Shown piece after piece: positions 49,153-59,673 of a stretch of 64,000 bases of DNA. The notes below the pieces were generated by a model. It was not told the DNA's origin. It ran no database searches and was given only the letters and a program-made list of their open reading frames with translations. Source of the stretch: Adiantum capillus-veneris (lineage: Eukaryota; Streptophyta; Polypodiopsida; Polypodiales; Pteridaceae); the NCBI GenBank assembly GCA_014529385.2, contig CM043960.1, forward strand, positions 116,506,043-116,570,042, in the 5' to 3' direction. How positions within the stretch are numbered: the stretch's first letter is position 1; every line of letters begins with the position of its first letter. Both the position numbers and the translations under genes were made by a program.

Positions 49153-49173
49153 GGGCCCTTTTTAAATGGGCCC
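49153..49173. repeat. Small palindrome upstream of the H3-like gene
   Basis: gggccctttttaaatgggccc: 6-bp GC arms around an AT centre, just upstream of the TATA box. Confidence 0.6.
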
Positions 49174-49174
49174 T

Positions 49175-49182
49175 TATAAATA
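49175..49182 (+). promoter_or_regulatory. TATA box of the H3-like gene
   Basis: TATAAATA lies 57 bases upstream of the ATG at 49240 and 75 bases after the end of the transposase-like gene, suggesting that the H3-like gene has its own promoter with a leader of about 30 bases. Confidence 0.6.
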
Positions 49183-49239
49183 TTGCATGCTCTCATGAAC
49201 CACTCATTTCTTAAGAACAGGTGAGCTCTTACCAACAAA

Positions 49240-50136
49240 ATGGCGCGCACCAAGCAAACTGCGAAAGAGCATCCGCCTGCCAACAAAAACACCCTCCAAG
49301 GATGTGATAAGCCGTCATGGCTTAAAGGCACAAGAAAACGGCCACGAACGCCTGGCCATTCCAGGAACTCATCTGGTAGTGGGCATGGTGGTAGGGCACG
49401 AGAGTCATCGAGGACTGTTGAATCTCCACCTCCTCAAGATATAACACCTAGAAGGAGAATGAAGCAACGTACCCAGTGTTGGAGAGAGGAAGAGGGCCAG
49501 CAAACAACAGAGTCCGATAGGGAGCAGCCGTCGCGCCACCAATCACAAGCAGGACCATCCAGGACTCGGGTGGTCCATACAGACATTGAATCAGAGAGTG
49601 AGCCACCATGGCTGCAAGAAAAAATATCGGGCACACACCGGGTGGCCATTGGTGGGAAGACATTGCCTCGAGGCCAGGGAGCTCTCCCCACACAACAAGA
49701 TCGGTGGCCAAGGGAAGAGGAAGGATCAGAAGAGGCTGCAGAACCAGCCCCTAAGCATGTAAACAGGCGCAAGTGTAAGTTTTTCAAGGAGCCTAAACGC
49801 CACCCGCTAGGAAATGTGCAAGTGCCCCCAAGACAACCGCAGCGGCACCAAAAAATAGCAAGGGCATTTGCAAAAATCCGCCACTACCAGAAGACGACGG
49901 AGCTTTTGATTCAACGCGCCCCCTTTGCTCACACAGTGAAGGAGGTGCTTCAAAGCTATGGAAATCAGTATAGAATGTAAGCAATAGCGCTAGAGGCTAT
50001 TCAAGAAGCTGCAGAGGCCCACATCATTTCAGTGTTGGAAGATACCAACCTATGCGCCATACATGCAAAGTGAGTGACAATACAACCAAAAGATATGCAG
50101 CTTGCACGTCGATTGTGACAAGACTTCGAGCATTAG
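49240..50136 (+). pseudogene. Histone H3-like gene with long extra tail, inside H
   Basis: Begins MARTKQTA, identical to the start of histone H3, then diverges (KEHPPANK). About 190 residues of Arg/Ser/Pro/Glu-rich sequence follow that match no histone. From about residue 205 the H3 fold returns: FAKIRHYQKTTELLIQRAPF (alpha-N and alpha-1), loop 1 of canonical H3 length, alpha-2 with IQEAAEAH, then [25 protein letters not shown]. Canonical H3 is about 135 residues; this frame is 298 codons. Three stops break the fold: TAA 49978-49980, TGA 50071-50073 and TGA 50116-50118; the two TGAs stand where H3 has Arg. H3 packages DNA in nucleosomes. Loop-1 length and alpha-3 look like canonical H3 rather than centromeric H3. 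Intronless, same strand as the transposase-like gene. Confidence 0.85.
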
Positions 50137-50249
50137 CCAAAGTTACCCCTCTTTTTGTATTGCACACCCTTATTTTTGTAATGATTTGACTTTCCAATGA
50201 CAATATGATCAACAATTGTGTCTACTGTGTTTACTATCTTTGTAATGAA
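50137..50249. other. Spacer after the H3-like gene
   Basis: AT-rich, likely the 3' untranslated region of the H3-like gene. No further ORF. Confidence 0.4.
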
Positions 50250-50307
50250 ATGACTTTGTAATTTCAAGTTCTGTATGTAATTTCAGTCAATTTCAGTAAA
50301 TTTGTGC

Positions 50308-50484
50308 TTTTTAAGCACCCTTGGGGGTAGATAAGTCTATAAGGGGCAATAAAAATCCTGGCCACAAGGGCGTGCAAATGGCCCATCCATCAGTTTTGGA
50401 TGGGCCATTTGCGCGCCCTTGTGGCCAGGCTTTTTTTTGCCCCTTGTAGGCTTATATAACCCCAAGGGTACTTAAAAAGCACAA
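50308..50484. repeat. Hairpin 1 (about 80-bp arms)
   Basis: Arms of gtgcttttt...gcccatcca run inward to about 50391 and back out from about 50397. The central part tggccacaagggcg(t/c)gcaaatgg is almost perfectly self-complementary. Confidence 0.9.
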
Positions 50485-50835
50485 CTTTACTAAAACCTAT
50501 TGGTTTTGCAACATTATTTTACATGGATCCTTGTGGACACCCTTTTTTGGCCATTTCAAGCTTTGAATTCCCTATAGGATATAAAAAAAAATAACATATT
50601 GTGAAACCAAGTGTCTATGCAACATTAATTTGGATTTTTCAAATGTCCAATGTAATTGGACTTTTTGGTGCAGGGGTGTACTAGGTAGAGCTAAAGCAGG
50701 TGACAGTGTGCTGGAAACTTTATTTCATAATTGATTTCACCTTTTCTAGTGTCCTTGAATGTGAACATATGCTGTAATTGCCATAGAAAGGGTGATCTAA
50801 ATTAATGATGCAAAACCAATTCATTTCAATAAATT

Positions 50836-51010
50836 TGTGCTTTGTAAGTATCATAGGGGGTAGATAAGCCTAAAAGGGGCAAAATAAAGCCTGGCCACAA
50901 GGGCGCGCAAATGGCCCATCCAAAACTGATGGATGGGCCATTTGCGCGCCCTTGTGGCCAGGCTTTTTTTGGCCCTTGGTAGGCTTATCTACCCCCTAGG
51001 GAACATAAAA
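50836..51010. repeat. Hairpin 2 (copy of hairpin 1)
   Basis: Same palindrome, with a flipped centre (aaaactgatgg here against tcagttttgg in copy 1), i.e. the two copies lie in opposite orientation about their loops. Confidence 0.9.
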
Positions 51011-51183
51011 TACCTAAATTTACTGAAATTGACTGAAACTACATACAGAACTTGAAATTACAAAGTCACTTATCAAAACAATTTTCAAGATTGACAAATC
51101 ACATTCAAAAGAATTTGCAAGATAGAGAGAGAATTTCAAATATTTTTTATTACTTCCAAAACGGTGATTTTACATCATGTATC

Positions 51184-53412
51184 TTAGGAGTTCATAATTT
51201 TTTTGACCATTTCCTGGCGCCTATTTTGCGCGTAAGGCAACTCCCCAGTCAAGAGGGAGTGCGCTATGGCCTTTGGGTCAGTTGAGCCAATGGAAGCATG
51301 TATCCCTATCTGGGCAAGCACTTTACCACGAAATCTAGTGCTAAATGCTATGCATACAAGGGATCTACGCACTAGGAACACTTGATGCGCAATTTGAGCA
51401 ATGGTGCTCAAACACAAAAACTTGCCAAAGCTGTTAACGACCAAGTCATAAAATGGGCTTGGGGAGTAAATTCATTATGGATAATGGCCACGTCACCAGG
51501 GGGGAGTTGTTCTAGGTAATGCGCAAGGGAAGCTTGAGGTCCAAAGCCCGTCCGCTTGCCACCCGTCCTTGCACCAAAATCATCAACCTCCACGACATCC
51601 TGTCATAAACCGATGAAGGTTGAGAAAAAAGACAATGAAGGATAAAATAGTAACATGAAATTTAGGATACAGTTTACCTCCTGCTCCTTGTCGTCCTCCT
51701 CCCTGTTGCCCTTTGTATCCAAGTCAATGCTCCCATGCACCACAGATACGAACTTTGGATCATCAGATGGGAGGTTGCATAATGGCATAGGCATCCTAGC
51801 AGCCTCAACCTTGGCTTGCGTGGCTTGGAATTCTTCATCAGCCACGTGCAACTACTCTGCTGCGAGGACCTCCGCACATACAAGTGCAATAGTGTCAGCA
51901 ACAGAGTCCCCATCTGGCAAGAGCTTGCTTTCTAGGGCATCTGGCGCATGGTTTGAAAATTACAGCGGGGATCAGTTTGAAAATTGCAAGAGTTACAAAG
52001 TTATAAGATCGATAGCATAGTTCCATCCATCCCCCAGTCCTCCTCGACCTTCAGTTAGTCTTCCATTCTCTTCCCAATCTGCGGACATTCATTACAATAA
52101 ACATCCAATGATCGACAAACCATGATGTATTGAAAATGTGGTGGAAGGATTCTCACCTTGTGACCTTGTAAACAAAATTTTGCTTGTTGAAGAGCCTCAA
52201 AACCCATAATAACCAAATGTTCTCGAACATTACTGAGAGTCCAATGCTTGTTCACTTGGACTGCCTCCAAAGCATCGTTGGGCATCTTCACTACAATGTC
52301 AAAGCTTGCAATAGTGCCGTCTACACTCTGTAAGGGAGTTCACACTCCAAGCTTGCACATCCAACGATCATAGTGAAATCGTATGTATAAGGAGGTGCGG
52401 GATTTCAAATAGCGCATTCCCATATCTGAAGCTCCAACCTTACAACGGTACCGGTCCCCGTTGTGCATGCCCTCCACAAAACCCCAGTCCTCTTCTAAAA
52501 GCCTTCATAATTCCTCGTAATGCGCATCTTTACATACAAGCATTGTGGTAGTCTCCACAAATCCAAACTCTTTAAAAATGTGCACAAAACAATGAATAGG
52601 CAAACACCAACTCAAGCCCACAGACCTAGAAGCTTTAGAGTATTTCAAAGAGTTTTGGACATCCATTATCATCTTTTCCTTGAAAGATGCTACCGACCAC
52701 AAATCTAGCACCGACCACTCCATACTTAATAAGGAAGTTACTTTGTGGGTTCAAGCGTTCCAAACGCTTGTATAGAAGTAGGGACAATATAGGAGTGAGA
52801 ATAGAAGAAAATCCTTCTTTGGACCAGTTTGGTTGGGCAAAGATGTGGGAACATTATTGCTCCAATATCCACATGTATAGCATTGAATGTGCCGGAGAGA
52901 CTATGTAGTCGCTGCTCCTTCACTAACGTGGATGGAAATATGACTATAAATGCATGACAAATCTTAAGTATGAATCCATAATAACATTACACTGTGATTT
53001 CACACCTACCTTTGTATTCTCAAAACATGTACTTACAATGTGTTGGAAATCGAGGTGGTTGTTGCAAATGCATGGTTGACATTGAGAAAACATGTTGCAC
53101 AATGGCTACGGTCCCCTTGTCTTTGCGGTTCTTGAAGCCAAGGAGCTTTCCTTTCCAATGAAGATCCAAGTTTGCACGATTCCGCACACGATGAGGGCCA
53201 ATAGCAGATGGTTGCATGTATACCCAAGCACCTTTGGTGAACTCTTGTGGCACCCACTCATCATCTACACCTCTAGTGTTGTGGCATGCAAGTGCTGTGA
53301 CCTCATCCTTTGGCCGCCTTTGCGAAGTAGAGTTAGCCATAGTTGAGCAAAGAAAACTAGGAGGAGGAGAAGGACCTTGCTTGTTGCTACAATGTACAGA
53401 GGATAAAGTCAT
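51184..53412 (-). pseudogene. Second H gene (minus strand), unrecognised, multi-exon
   Basis: I do not recognise the product. The first exon (53412 or ATG near 53340, to about 53037) reads MANSTSQRRPKDEVTALA... and contains VPQEFTKGAWVYMQPSAIG. A GTAAGT donor lies at 53036-53031. Further coding-like pieces on the same strand: 52738-52923; a long frame about 52723-52040 with stops near 52505 and 52345; 51603-51851; 51184-51593. The end reads LPYAQNRRQEMVKKIMNS. It points toward the transposase-like gene with the hairpins between them. Many DNA transposons carry a second, DNA-binding protein; that role is a guess. Confidence 0.35.
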
Positions 53413-53434
53413 ATGAGAAGGTGGATAACCCTTG

Positions 53435-53551
53435 TGGCAATGGGAGGAGAATGTGGATAACCCTTGCTTGGTGTGGCAATGGGAGGAGAAGGTGGATAAC
53501 CTTTGCTTGGTGTGGCAATGGAAGGTGGTAGGGGAGGAGAGAGGAGCTTCC
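53435..53551. repeat. 39-bp tandem repeat, three copies
   Basis: tggcaatgg-starting units begin at 53435, 53474 and 53513. The period of 39 keeps frame and gives a 13-residue Pro/Leu/His repeat on the minus strand, probably in the 5' leader of the minus gene. Confidence 0.9.
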
Positions 53552-53639
53552 TTGCTGCAGCAATGGAGATGGTGTAGAGAGAGAGTGTGTTGGAGTAGAG
53601 GATGAGTGTGATGGCTGCAACCAAGGAGGGGTTGGAAAA

Positions 53640-54130
53640 AGGGGGTTCTAGAGAGAGAAAATCACTTTTTGCCTAAGAACTACTTTTGGGGGATCTTTGG
53701 ATAGCAAAAAAAGATTTTTCAAAAGTTTTTTAAAAATTTTGAATTTTAGGATTTTTGGGTGTACGTTTTGACTTTTTGAGGTTAAAAAATTCTTTTTTGA
53801 TCAAAAAATAGTTTTAGGGGGATTTTAAGAAGATGAAATTTTGAGTTTTGAAAATTTTGAAAAATTTCAAATTTTTGGGATTTTTTCAAAACCGGATAAA
53901 AAAGGAGGGAAGTTGGAGGTTCCATATGGCCCACCCACCCCCCCCCCCCCCCCCTCCCCCCCGCCCCACCCCACCCCACCTTTTCACTAGGTAAGAGCCC
54001 ATTTAAGAAGTGTAAAACTACTTTGTCCCCCTACATTTTTGAGGGCATAGAGTGTGTCCACCACCCTCTTCTCATTGGCTGGTCTCTAATTAACCTTAAT
54101 CCCAAAGGGCCCCTAGAGGGTTCATATTTT
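53640..54130. other. Right end of H: AT-rich, then poly-C tract
   Basis: Non-coding. Runs of A/T to about 53910, a C-run with CCACC repeats at about 53930-53980, then the terminal part. The block gcatagagtgtgtccacc (about 54046) resembles gcataggggtgtgtccac near the left end (about 45768) in direct orientation. Confidence 0.5.
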
Positions 54131-54679
54131 TCCTAATATGATTTCAGTGTTGGTTATGCGCTATATTTTGACTGTTTTTCAGCCATACGGACGCCAGAAC
54201 CATTGGGAACAGTTCCCCGCTATTAGAGGACCGAGACTATTTAGGGCTGAAAATAGGGCAAAAACCAATAAATACAACGAGATTAATTTTGTGTTTTTTG
54301 GCAGAAATCAGAGGGTTTATGCCAATGTAAGTGAGTTCCAGTAGGTGAATTGGTTTCGGGCAAGTTTTGGGATTGTTATGCTATCGAAATTTTGCCACAA
54401 TAGGTGGTATCTAGCTGGATACATTGAGCAAAAAATTCCAAAGGACTCTTCTTTGTAAATACCCTCTTAAAGAATAAATAAATACTGAAAGGGGCACCAA
54501 TTTTGGGGCCTATAAGTTGTCGGCGTCTACTCGGGGCATTCTAGCTTCCGAGGCGTGTGTGTGCTTAAGTACTAACTCTCGTCGTAGGTTACCCTTGTAA
54601 CGTGCTCTGTGTGTGTGTGTCTCTAAAGTAAAGAATTTTGGGTGAAAGCCAAAGCCTATCGCCCCACGAGCCGTTTTTA
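54131..54679 (+). repeat. Element F 3' LTR, second part
   Basis: Resumes the LTR of the E/F/G family (ttatgcgctatattttgact, cagaaatcagagggtttatg, aagcctatcgccccac) and ends near gttttta at 54679. The LINE remnant follows. Confidence 0.75.
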
Positions 54680-54834
54680 GTTTTCTACAACGCCAATATA
54701 TTACACCTTGGGAGGAATTCGGTGGGTCACGCTTCATACATTACACCAACCATATTGCCCCCAACAACAAAACCATGTTCTTCACTGAACACACTTACAT
54801 GCTTCAACCTGTTTGCTTGTCAGTAGTACGCACT

Positions 54835-55195
54835 ATCGCAGCCATTCGGCTTAGGTACCACTCCTAGATAGGGCGTTGGGGCAATGGAGAAGAGTTATAT
54901 CGAGTGTGCACATTATGCTCACTGCAAGTTCGAGAGTTTGAGTACCACACACTACTAAAGTGCTCAGATTTTGGTCACATCCGAACTTGCTTCTCTCACA
55001 TTTTTAGCCATGAATTAGACCTACACATTTTCCTCTCTCAATCATAGTGCAGGCTCTTCGTTGCGACTCTCATGACCGCAATTTTGGCGCATCGAAATCA
55101 TTCATCAGATACACACATACTACGTCACATGTAACTTTGGTCCCATAGGTCATATTTAACCTCCGAGGACGATAATAAAATCTATCTATCTATCT
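54835..55195 (+). mobile_element. LINE 3' end with (ATCT)n tail
   Basis: Frame from 54835 reads IAAIRLRYHS, one stop, then VCTLCSLQVREFEYHTLLKC, a CxxC...H...C zinc-finger-like motif of the kind at the end of LINE reverse transcriptases. It stops at about 55047, then non-coding sequence ends with ataaaatctatctatctatctatct (55166-55199), a typical LINE simple-repeat tail. Confidence 0.55.
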
Positions 55196-55269
55196 ATCTC
55201 CAAAAACAAGCAGTTGAGCTCAAGTATAAAGACTTCTCTGCGACACCTTTGAGGCCTCTTGTATTGTTC

Positions 55270-55273
<4 letters not shown>

Positions 55274-55355
<82 letters not shown>

Positions 55356-55362
55356 TCTCTCT
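55274..55362. repeat. (CT)n microsatellite
   Basis: About 44 CT units with one G interruption. Confidence 0.95.
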
Positions 55363-55755
55363 CAATAAAAAAATCATTTACCTCGAAGGAATATATGGAA
55401 ATCTCCAAGCCTACAAGATAAGATAAAAGATGACTTGCATGATGAGCTTGATTTTTTCCACCGTCTAGGTGTAGATAACCAATGCAATGGTGAAAATTGA
55501 GCCTGTTGGCATGCATCGTCTTTCCATCTAGGTTGAAGCAGCATGGTGTAAGCAAAAGCATCTGATTATCCCAAGTAGTGATCAAGTAATAATATGTGGT
55601 GGTGACGTTAGGGACACCTGAGTCGCATACCAGGTTGTCCTCATTGTCGCTTCATTGAGATTCAACATCGACATGCCCAATACCACTCCATGAGTTTGAA
55701 ATGCTAGAGTCAATGGCCTGCACCTCAACCGATTGATTGATGGTAATGACCGAGG

Positions 55756-55758
<3 letters not shown>

Positions 55759-55823
<65 letters not shown>

Positions 55824-55848
55824 GGGGGGGGGGGGGGGGGGGGGGGGG
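55759..55848. repeat. (CT)n followed by a G-run
   Basis: About 62 bp CT, then a G-run of about 25. Such long homopolymers are a common place for assembly error. Confidence 0.9.
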
Positions 55849-56429
55849 TTAATAAACTGTGTATGTCACGTGCGTTCAAGGATTATTTATAAAACTCCTT
55901 ATCTGTGAATTTTTGACAAATAAAATACACCCTTTTTCTATTCAATATGTTTTTTTTTTTCCAATTCCTTTTTATGGTACCCTTCTATATGTGAAAATGT
56001 GAAAAAAAAAAATTGATAATCTCTTCTGCTGCACTCACGTGATAGTCACATAATTATTAAGTGACCCCCCCAAGGGCGAGAAAAAGGGTTGTATTTTGTG
56101 CACATAAGAGACAGTGGGAGATACTCAATTGCCTATCACCCAGAGGAAGTACAAAAGAGGAGTGGCAATGTATAGGCTATGTAAAAATCAAGGTGGCATA
56201 TACGATGAATGTAAAATGAACCATTTTGGGGGTGCATAATGTCATGTGATGTGACCCTAGTCTCGACGGAAAAGGAGTAACGATCATGTCTATGTGTGAG
56301 AAGAAAGGCGCATCAATGCTGCTTCGTTGCCCTAGAGGAGTTGGGTGAGGAATCCTACTGACTGCGAGGGTATGTGGTAGCTCTGTCTAGATGGCTGTCA
56401 AAATGGTGGACACCCACTCTAATCAACAA

Positions 56430-56897
56430 TCAAGAAACTACCATCCACACTCCCTGTGCAAAAGGACAGACCCAAAAACACTGCCTCAAAGACTCAGGCT
56501 TGAAAGTATGTCGTTGACAAGTCGTGTCATGAGACCAGTGATAGCCGAACAAATAACAACAGACATTCATGCATTGGCTATCATCCATAGTGAAAAAAAA
56601 TATCCTGCGGCTAATCCAGAGGGTCCAAATGCATGGCCAAAATTCTCTCTGAACAGCGGGGAGGGTGCACCGATCCTGCCATACCTCTGACTTGAGTGAA
56701 AGGTGAGAAGGGTGCCGAGTCTGCAAAAGAAGTCTCCTCACAAGGAAGAGAGAGTAATAAAAAAGGGATAGAGGGGCTCCATCATCGCTTAACCAAGGCC
56801 AGTGCCACTCACGAGGATCCCATTCCAACTGAACAAGTGGCTTTCCTTGCCAAATACACAATCTCTTGAGTGGTGCCTCCTCAGTAAATGAACACAA
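56430..56897 (-). pseudogene. LINE reverse-transcriptase C-terminal (zf-RVT-like) fragment
   Basis: 155 codons on the minus strand. The sequence WTLWISRRIFFF, then a CxRH stretch and LRQCFWVCPFAQGVW follow the zf-RVT pattern of plant LINE proteins (Trp-rich start, Cys/His pairs, HLFxxCPxAxxxW-like end). Upstream blocks such as LLLQTRHPSHL and EVWQDRCTLP agree with the part between RT and the finger. No RT catalytic region is present. It ends just left of element G. Confidence 0.55.
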
Positions 56898-56917
56898 GAT
56901 CTCCTCTCGAAAGATCC

Positions 56918-58314
56918 TGTCACGAGTCTGTGTAAACTAACTTTACTTGATTTCTTTTAAAGCACCCCTCCGGAAATGTCAATGCCCGAGTTGCATGGTG
57001 TGAGGCGGACAATGAGAGTCTAAGCCGGGCGTCCAGTGAGCACTGGCTATGAATGTAAATCACTTGATAGCTGACCGACATTGCATTTTTTGATGTGGTT
57101 CCAATGGTGATTGATGGTTAGACGACTGCCATGGAAGCATCTCCTAAAATGTAGGGAACTGCTATTTTGGACCTGAAAATGTGTTCTCATCATTAGCTCT
57201 GGAATGACAAGGGGAACATTTTATTGCTCTGCTACCAAGTCAACTGACCCACCAATTGAGATATTTTTAGTCAAGTTGGCCAAAGTCAGAAACTGGGCGA
57301 GGTGTTACTCTGTGAGCATTTCTGCCACTCTAGGAGAGCAGGGGCGACCCTACAAGAGAAAGGGGGCACATTTTTCAGCAGTTATGCGGATTGCAACAGG
57401 TGCAAGAGCTATGGAGTTCTTCCTTTCCCTCTTATGTACAGTGTGGTGCCAGGAGTGATGCCCTGCATGCTACGCACTTCTCTCTCTCTCTCTCTCCCCT
57501 ACCAGCAGTTATGCTATGCCCCTCAACTGGACTTCTCATTTGACCAATGTATAGTTGTGTGGGTTCATGCGCAATTGCTGAGGAAAGAGTCTCTTGCACA
57601 GGAACTGGATTAGCTAGTGGATAATCCCCCGCAGGTACAAGTGAATTCGGAGAGATTTCACATGCAAAATCTCGTCCGATTCAAAGGGCAAGTAGCCCTA
57701 CAGGTGCGGGAGCCCGAGGACTTGCTACGGATGTGAGCAGACGTGAAACAGAGCCCGAAATAGGGAATGACAGCATGCTGTGTATTTTTGCAGGTTTAGG
57801 GTTTTGGCCCTAAATGGTCTCTAATACCCCCAGGAGGTTCGGGGACGTGAAGGGACCGCTATAGAGGTGATCTGGCACATTTTTGGGGCAGAAAACAAAG
57901 AATTCAGCGTGCTGCAAATTCTCGCCGGGTTTTGCAAAGTGATCGTATGCATCGGGAAAGTCATCTATTGCGTGGGGATACTGACTATGAAGCATCCTAG
58001 TACAGTTATGCAGCCAAAATCTGTCCAGAACAGATGGAATTCATCCCAGATTGTGCGGGACAACTTGTAGAAAGTCATAGGTTTTATTTCCTCTATTAAA
58101 GAATAAAGAAATACCGAAAAGGGCACCAACCTTTAGGGCCTACATGTGTCACTGTCTCCTTGGGAGCATTCTAGCTTCCTGGCCGTGCTTTCGTTTTGAA
58201 GTGTAATCCCATTCCCGGTTACAGGTTCCTTTTAAGTCATTGCTTTGTGTCGTATAATGAAGTGTTAAAGAATCGGGTGAAAGCTAACGTCTACCGCCCT
58301 ACGGGCTGGTTTCA
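56918..58314 (+). repeat. Element G 5' LTR
   Basis: Starts TGTCACGAG, ends ggctggtttca, 1397 bp. The left limit comes from alignment with 44635 in F, the right from E, F and G together. Primer-site region TGGTTTCGTCCTCGCTGG follows (58315-58332); tRNA not identified. Confidence 0.8.
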
Positions 58315-58413
58315 TGGTTTCGTCCTCGCTGGGACCAGATCACTTTTTCCTTGAGAAGTGAGCCTTGGTTGGTTTGCGGCGAAGACACAAAGCACATGAA
58401 CTTGGAATTACAC

Positions 58414-59670
58414 AATGGCTGACAGGACATACGATGCTAGAGAAGAGGGTTCCTCTTCCTAGAGTAGACAGGCTATTCCTTTACACCATGAAGTTGGCGA
58501 GAGTTCACGGCCGCCACTGTCTACGCCTTTTGTTCGTGTGAACGCACAACGAGAACAGGTTCAAGGGTTCATGACTGGGCACTTTGAAGAGGATGCGTTT
58601 AGGACACAATTAGTTGCTGCTGTGAATGTCTTCACTCAGTTGGTGCAAAATCCAAGGTTTATGGATTAACTGCAAGCACCATCAAAGTAACAGTAGGCAA
58701 GGGAATGCCCTCAGCGTACAAAGCCTGTTGAGGCTCAAGCCCAGGTCCCCCATGCGACTCAGCAGGATAGGGAATACTCGCATGTTGCGGAGGCTGGGGC
58801 TCCAAAACAGGTTCCTCCCGTGCTTGAACAGGTGGCTAGAATGCCTATTCCACATGTTATGCCAGCTCAGTCCCCCACCTTTCAGAGCCCGCATGTTGTC
58901 TTGAATGGACAGGGAACTGGTTACCAGGCAATGCACCCAGGTTTTCCACCACCCATAGTACATCCTAGGTATTTCGGGGGTGGATGAAGGTTCCAATGTA
59001 TAGATGGTTATGCGCCTGGAAGTCAGCCATACATGCCAGGAATAGTGTTTGGGGGTATGCAAGGCATCATGACAAACCCCATGTATGGTAGTATCGGCAC
59101 GTAGCAGGGCTTTCAGTGCAACCAGGGCCAGTTTGGGGTGCCACAGGGTCATTTTGGCATGGCTGGTTTTTCTGGACAACAGCCAAATATCGCACCTTTG
59201 ACACAAGCATACTATTCCTTATGACAATTTGGGGGGCACTGGAAAAGTAGAAAGCTTACAAAGAAGGTGGTGCAACTGTGAAGTTCAGCACCTTCAGTGG
59301 CTTCGAGGATAAAGCGAAGGCTCTCACTTTCCTCCAGCAGTTTGATATGGCTTATGCAGGGGGGAATTTTACCAGAGGCCTCTAAAGTAAGGAAAGGTGC
59401 CACTTTCTAAAAGGACAATGCGCTTACATGGTGGACGACACTACTATTGCAAGGACAGGCACCTGCCACTTGGGTTTACTTCAAGCAAATGTTTGCATCT
59501 GCTTGACTGTCAAATGAATTTGAAGCCGACGTCATGACAAATTGGCACCAGCTTACTTCGGCTACATGCAAGAGCTTGCTGGAGTACAATAGGAGGTTTT
59601 GTAAAGCCTTACTCTCAGTGACCTCTTATAGATTTGTGCCATTGATAGAGCAGATTGAGAAGTACTGTTT
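58414..59670 (+). pseudogene. Element G gag N-terminal part, broken
   Basis: ATG at about 58414 (ATGGCTGACAGG) in the same place as the gag start of E. The Gln/Gly/Met-rich middle (58850-59200) and capsid part (59260-59670) are recognisable by comparison with F, in shifted frames with several stops. Confidence 0.75.
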
Positions 59671-59673
59671 GGG

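Larger units (their letters stand above)
50250..51075. repeat. Large inverted repeat holding two long hairpins
   Basis: The left edge (about 50255-50335: tgtaatttcaagttctgtatgtaatttcagtc...) returns reverse-complemented at about 50990-51068. Inside are two near-identical palindromes of about 170-190 bp. The structure separates the plus-strand genes from the minus-strand gene of H. Confidence 0.85.
45604..54130. mobile_element. Unit H: probable DNA transposon carrying a histone H3-like gene
   Basis: About 8.5 kb between the two halves of LTR F. tcctaat occurs at both edges (45603-45609 and 54131-54137), a possible target duplication. Near the ends, tagggattaaagctaat (about 45613) and the reverse complement of 54089-54105 (tttgggattaaggttaat) look like worn inverted repeats, but they are not flush with the duplication, so ends are approximate. 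Contents: a transposase-like multi-exon gene (+), an H3-like gene (+), paired hairpins, and a second gene (-). No RT, gag or LTRs inside. All genes carry stops, so this copy is inactive. Confidence 0.6.
38243..54679 (+). mobile_element. Element F: decayed chromovirus, split by H
   Basis: Plus-strand member of the E/G family: truncated 5' LTR (38243-38690), broken gag-pol (38785-44330), purine tract near 44624-44634, and a 3' LTR in two parts (44635 to about 45603, and about 54133-54679) separated by unit H. The two parts together are about 1.5 kb, close to the 1.4-kb LTR of G. Confidence 0.82.
55196..56429. other. Gene-poor interval with microsatellites
   Basis: Contains (CT)n at 55274-55362 and 55759-55820. 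No gene is seen; the minus ORFs here are Arg-Glu repeats plus short tails. Confidence 0.55.

Noticed and set aside
49240..50136. Centromeric H3 (CENH3)
   Set aside because: MARTK start is shared, but loop 1 has canonical H3 length and alpha-3 reads like ordinary H3; the long tail is unlike either.
53925..53985. Poly-C / CCCCACC tract as a telomere-like repeat
   Set aside because: Not a plant telomere unit; simple homopolymer slippage.
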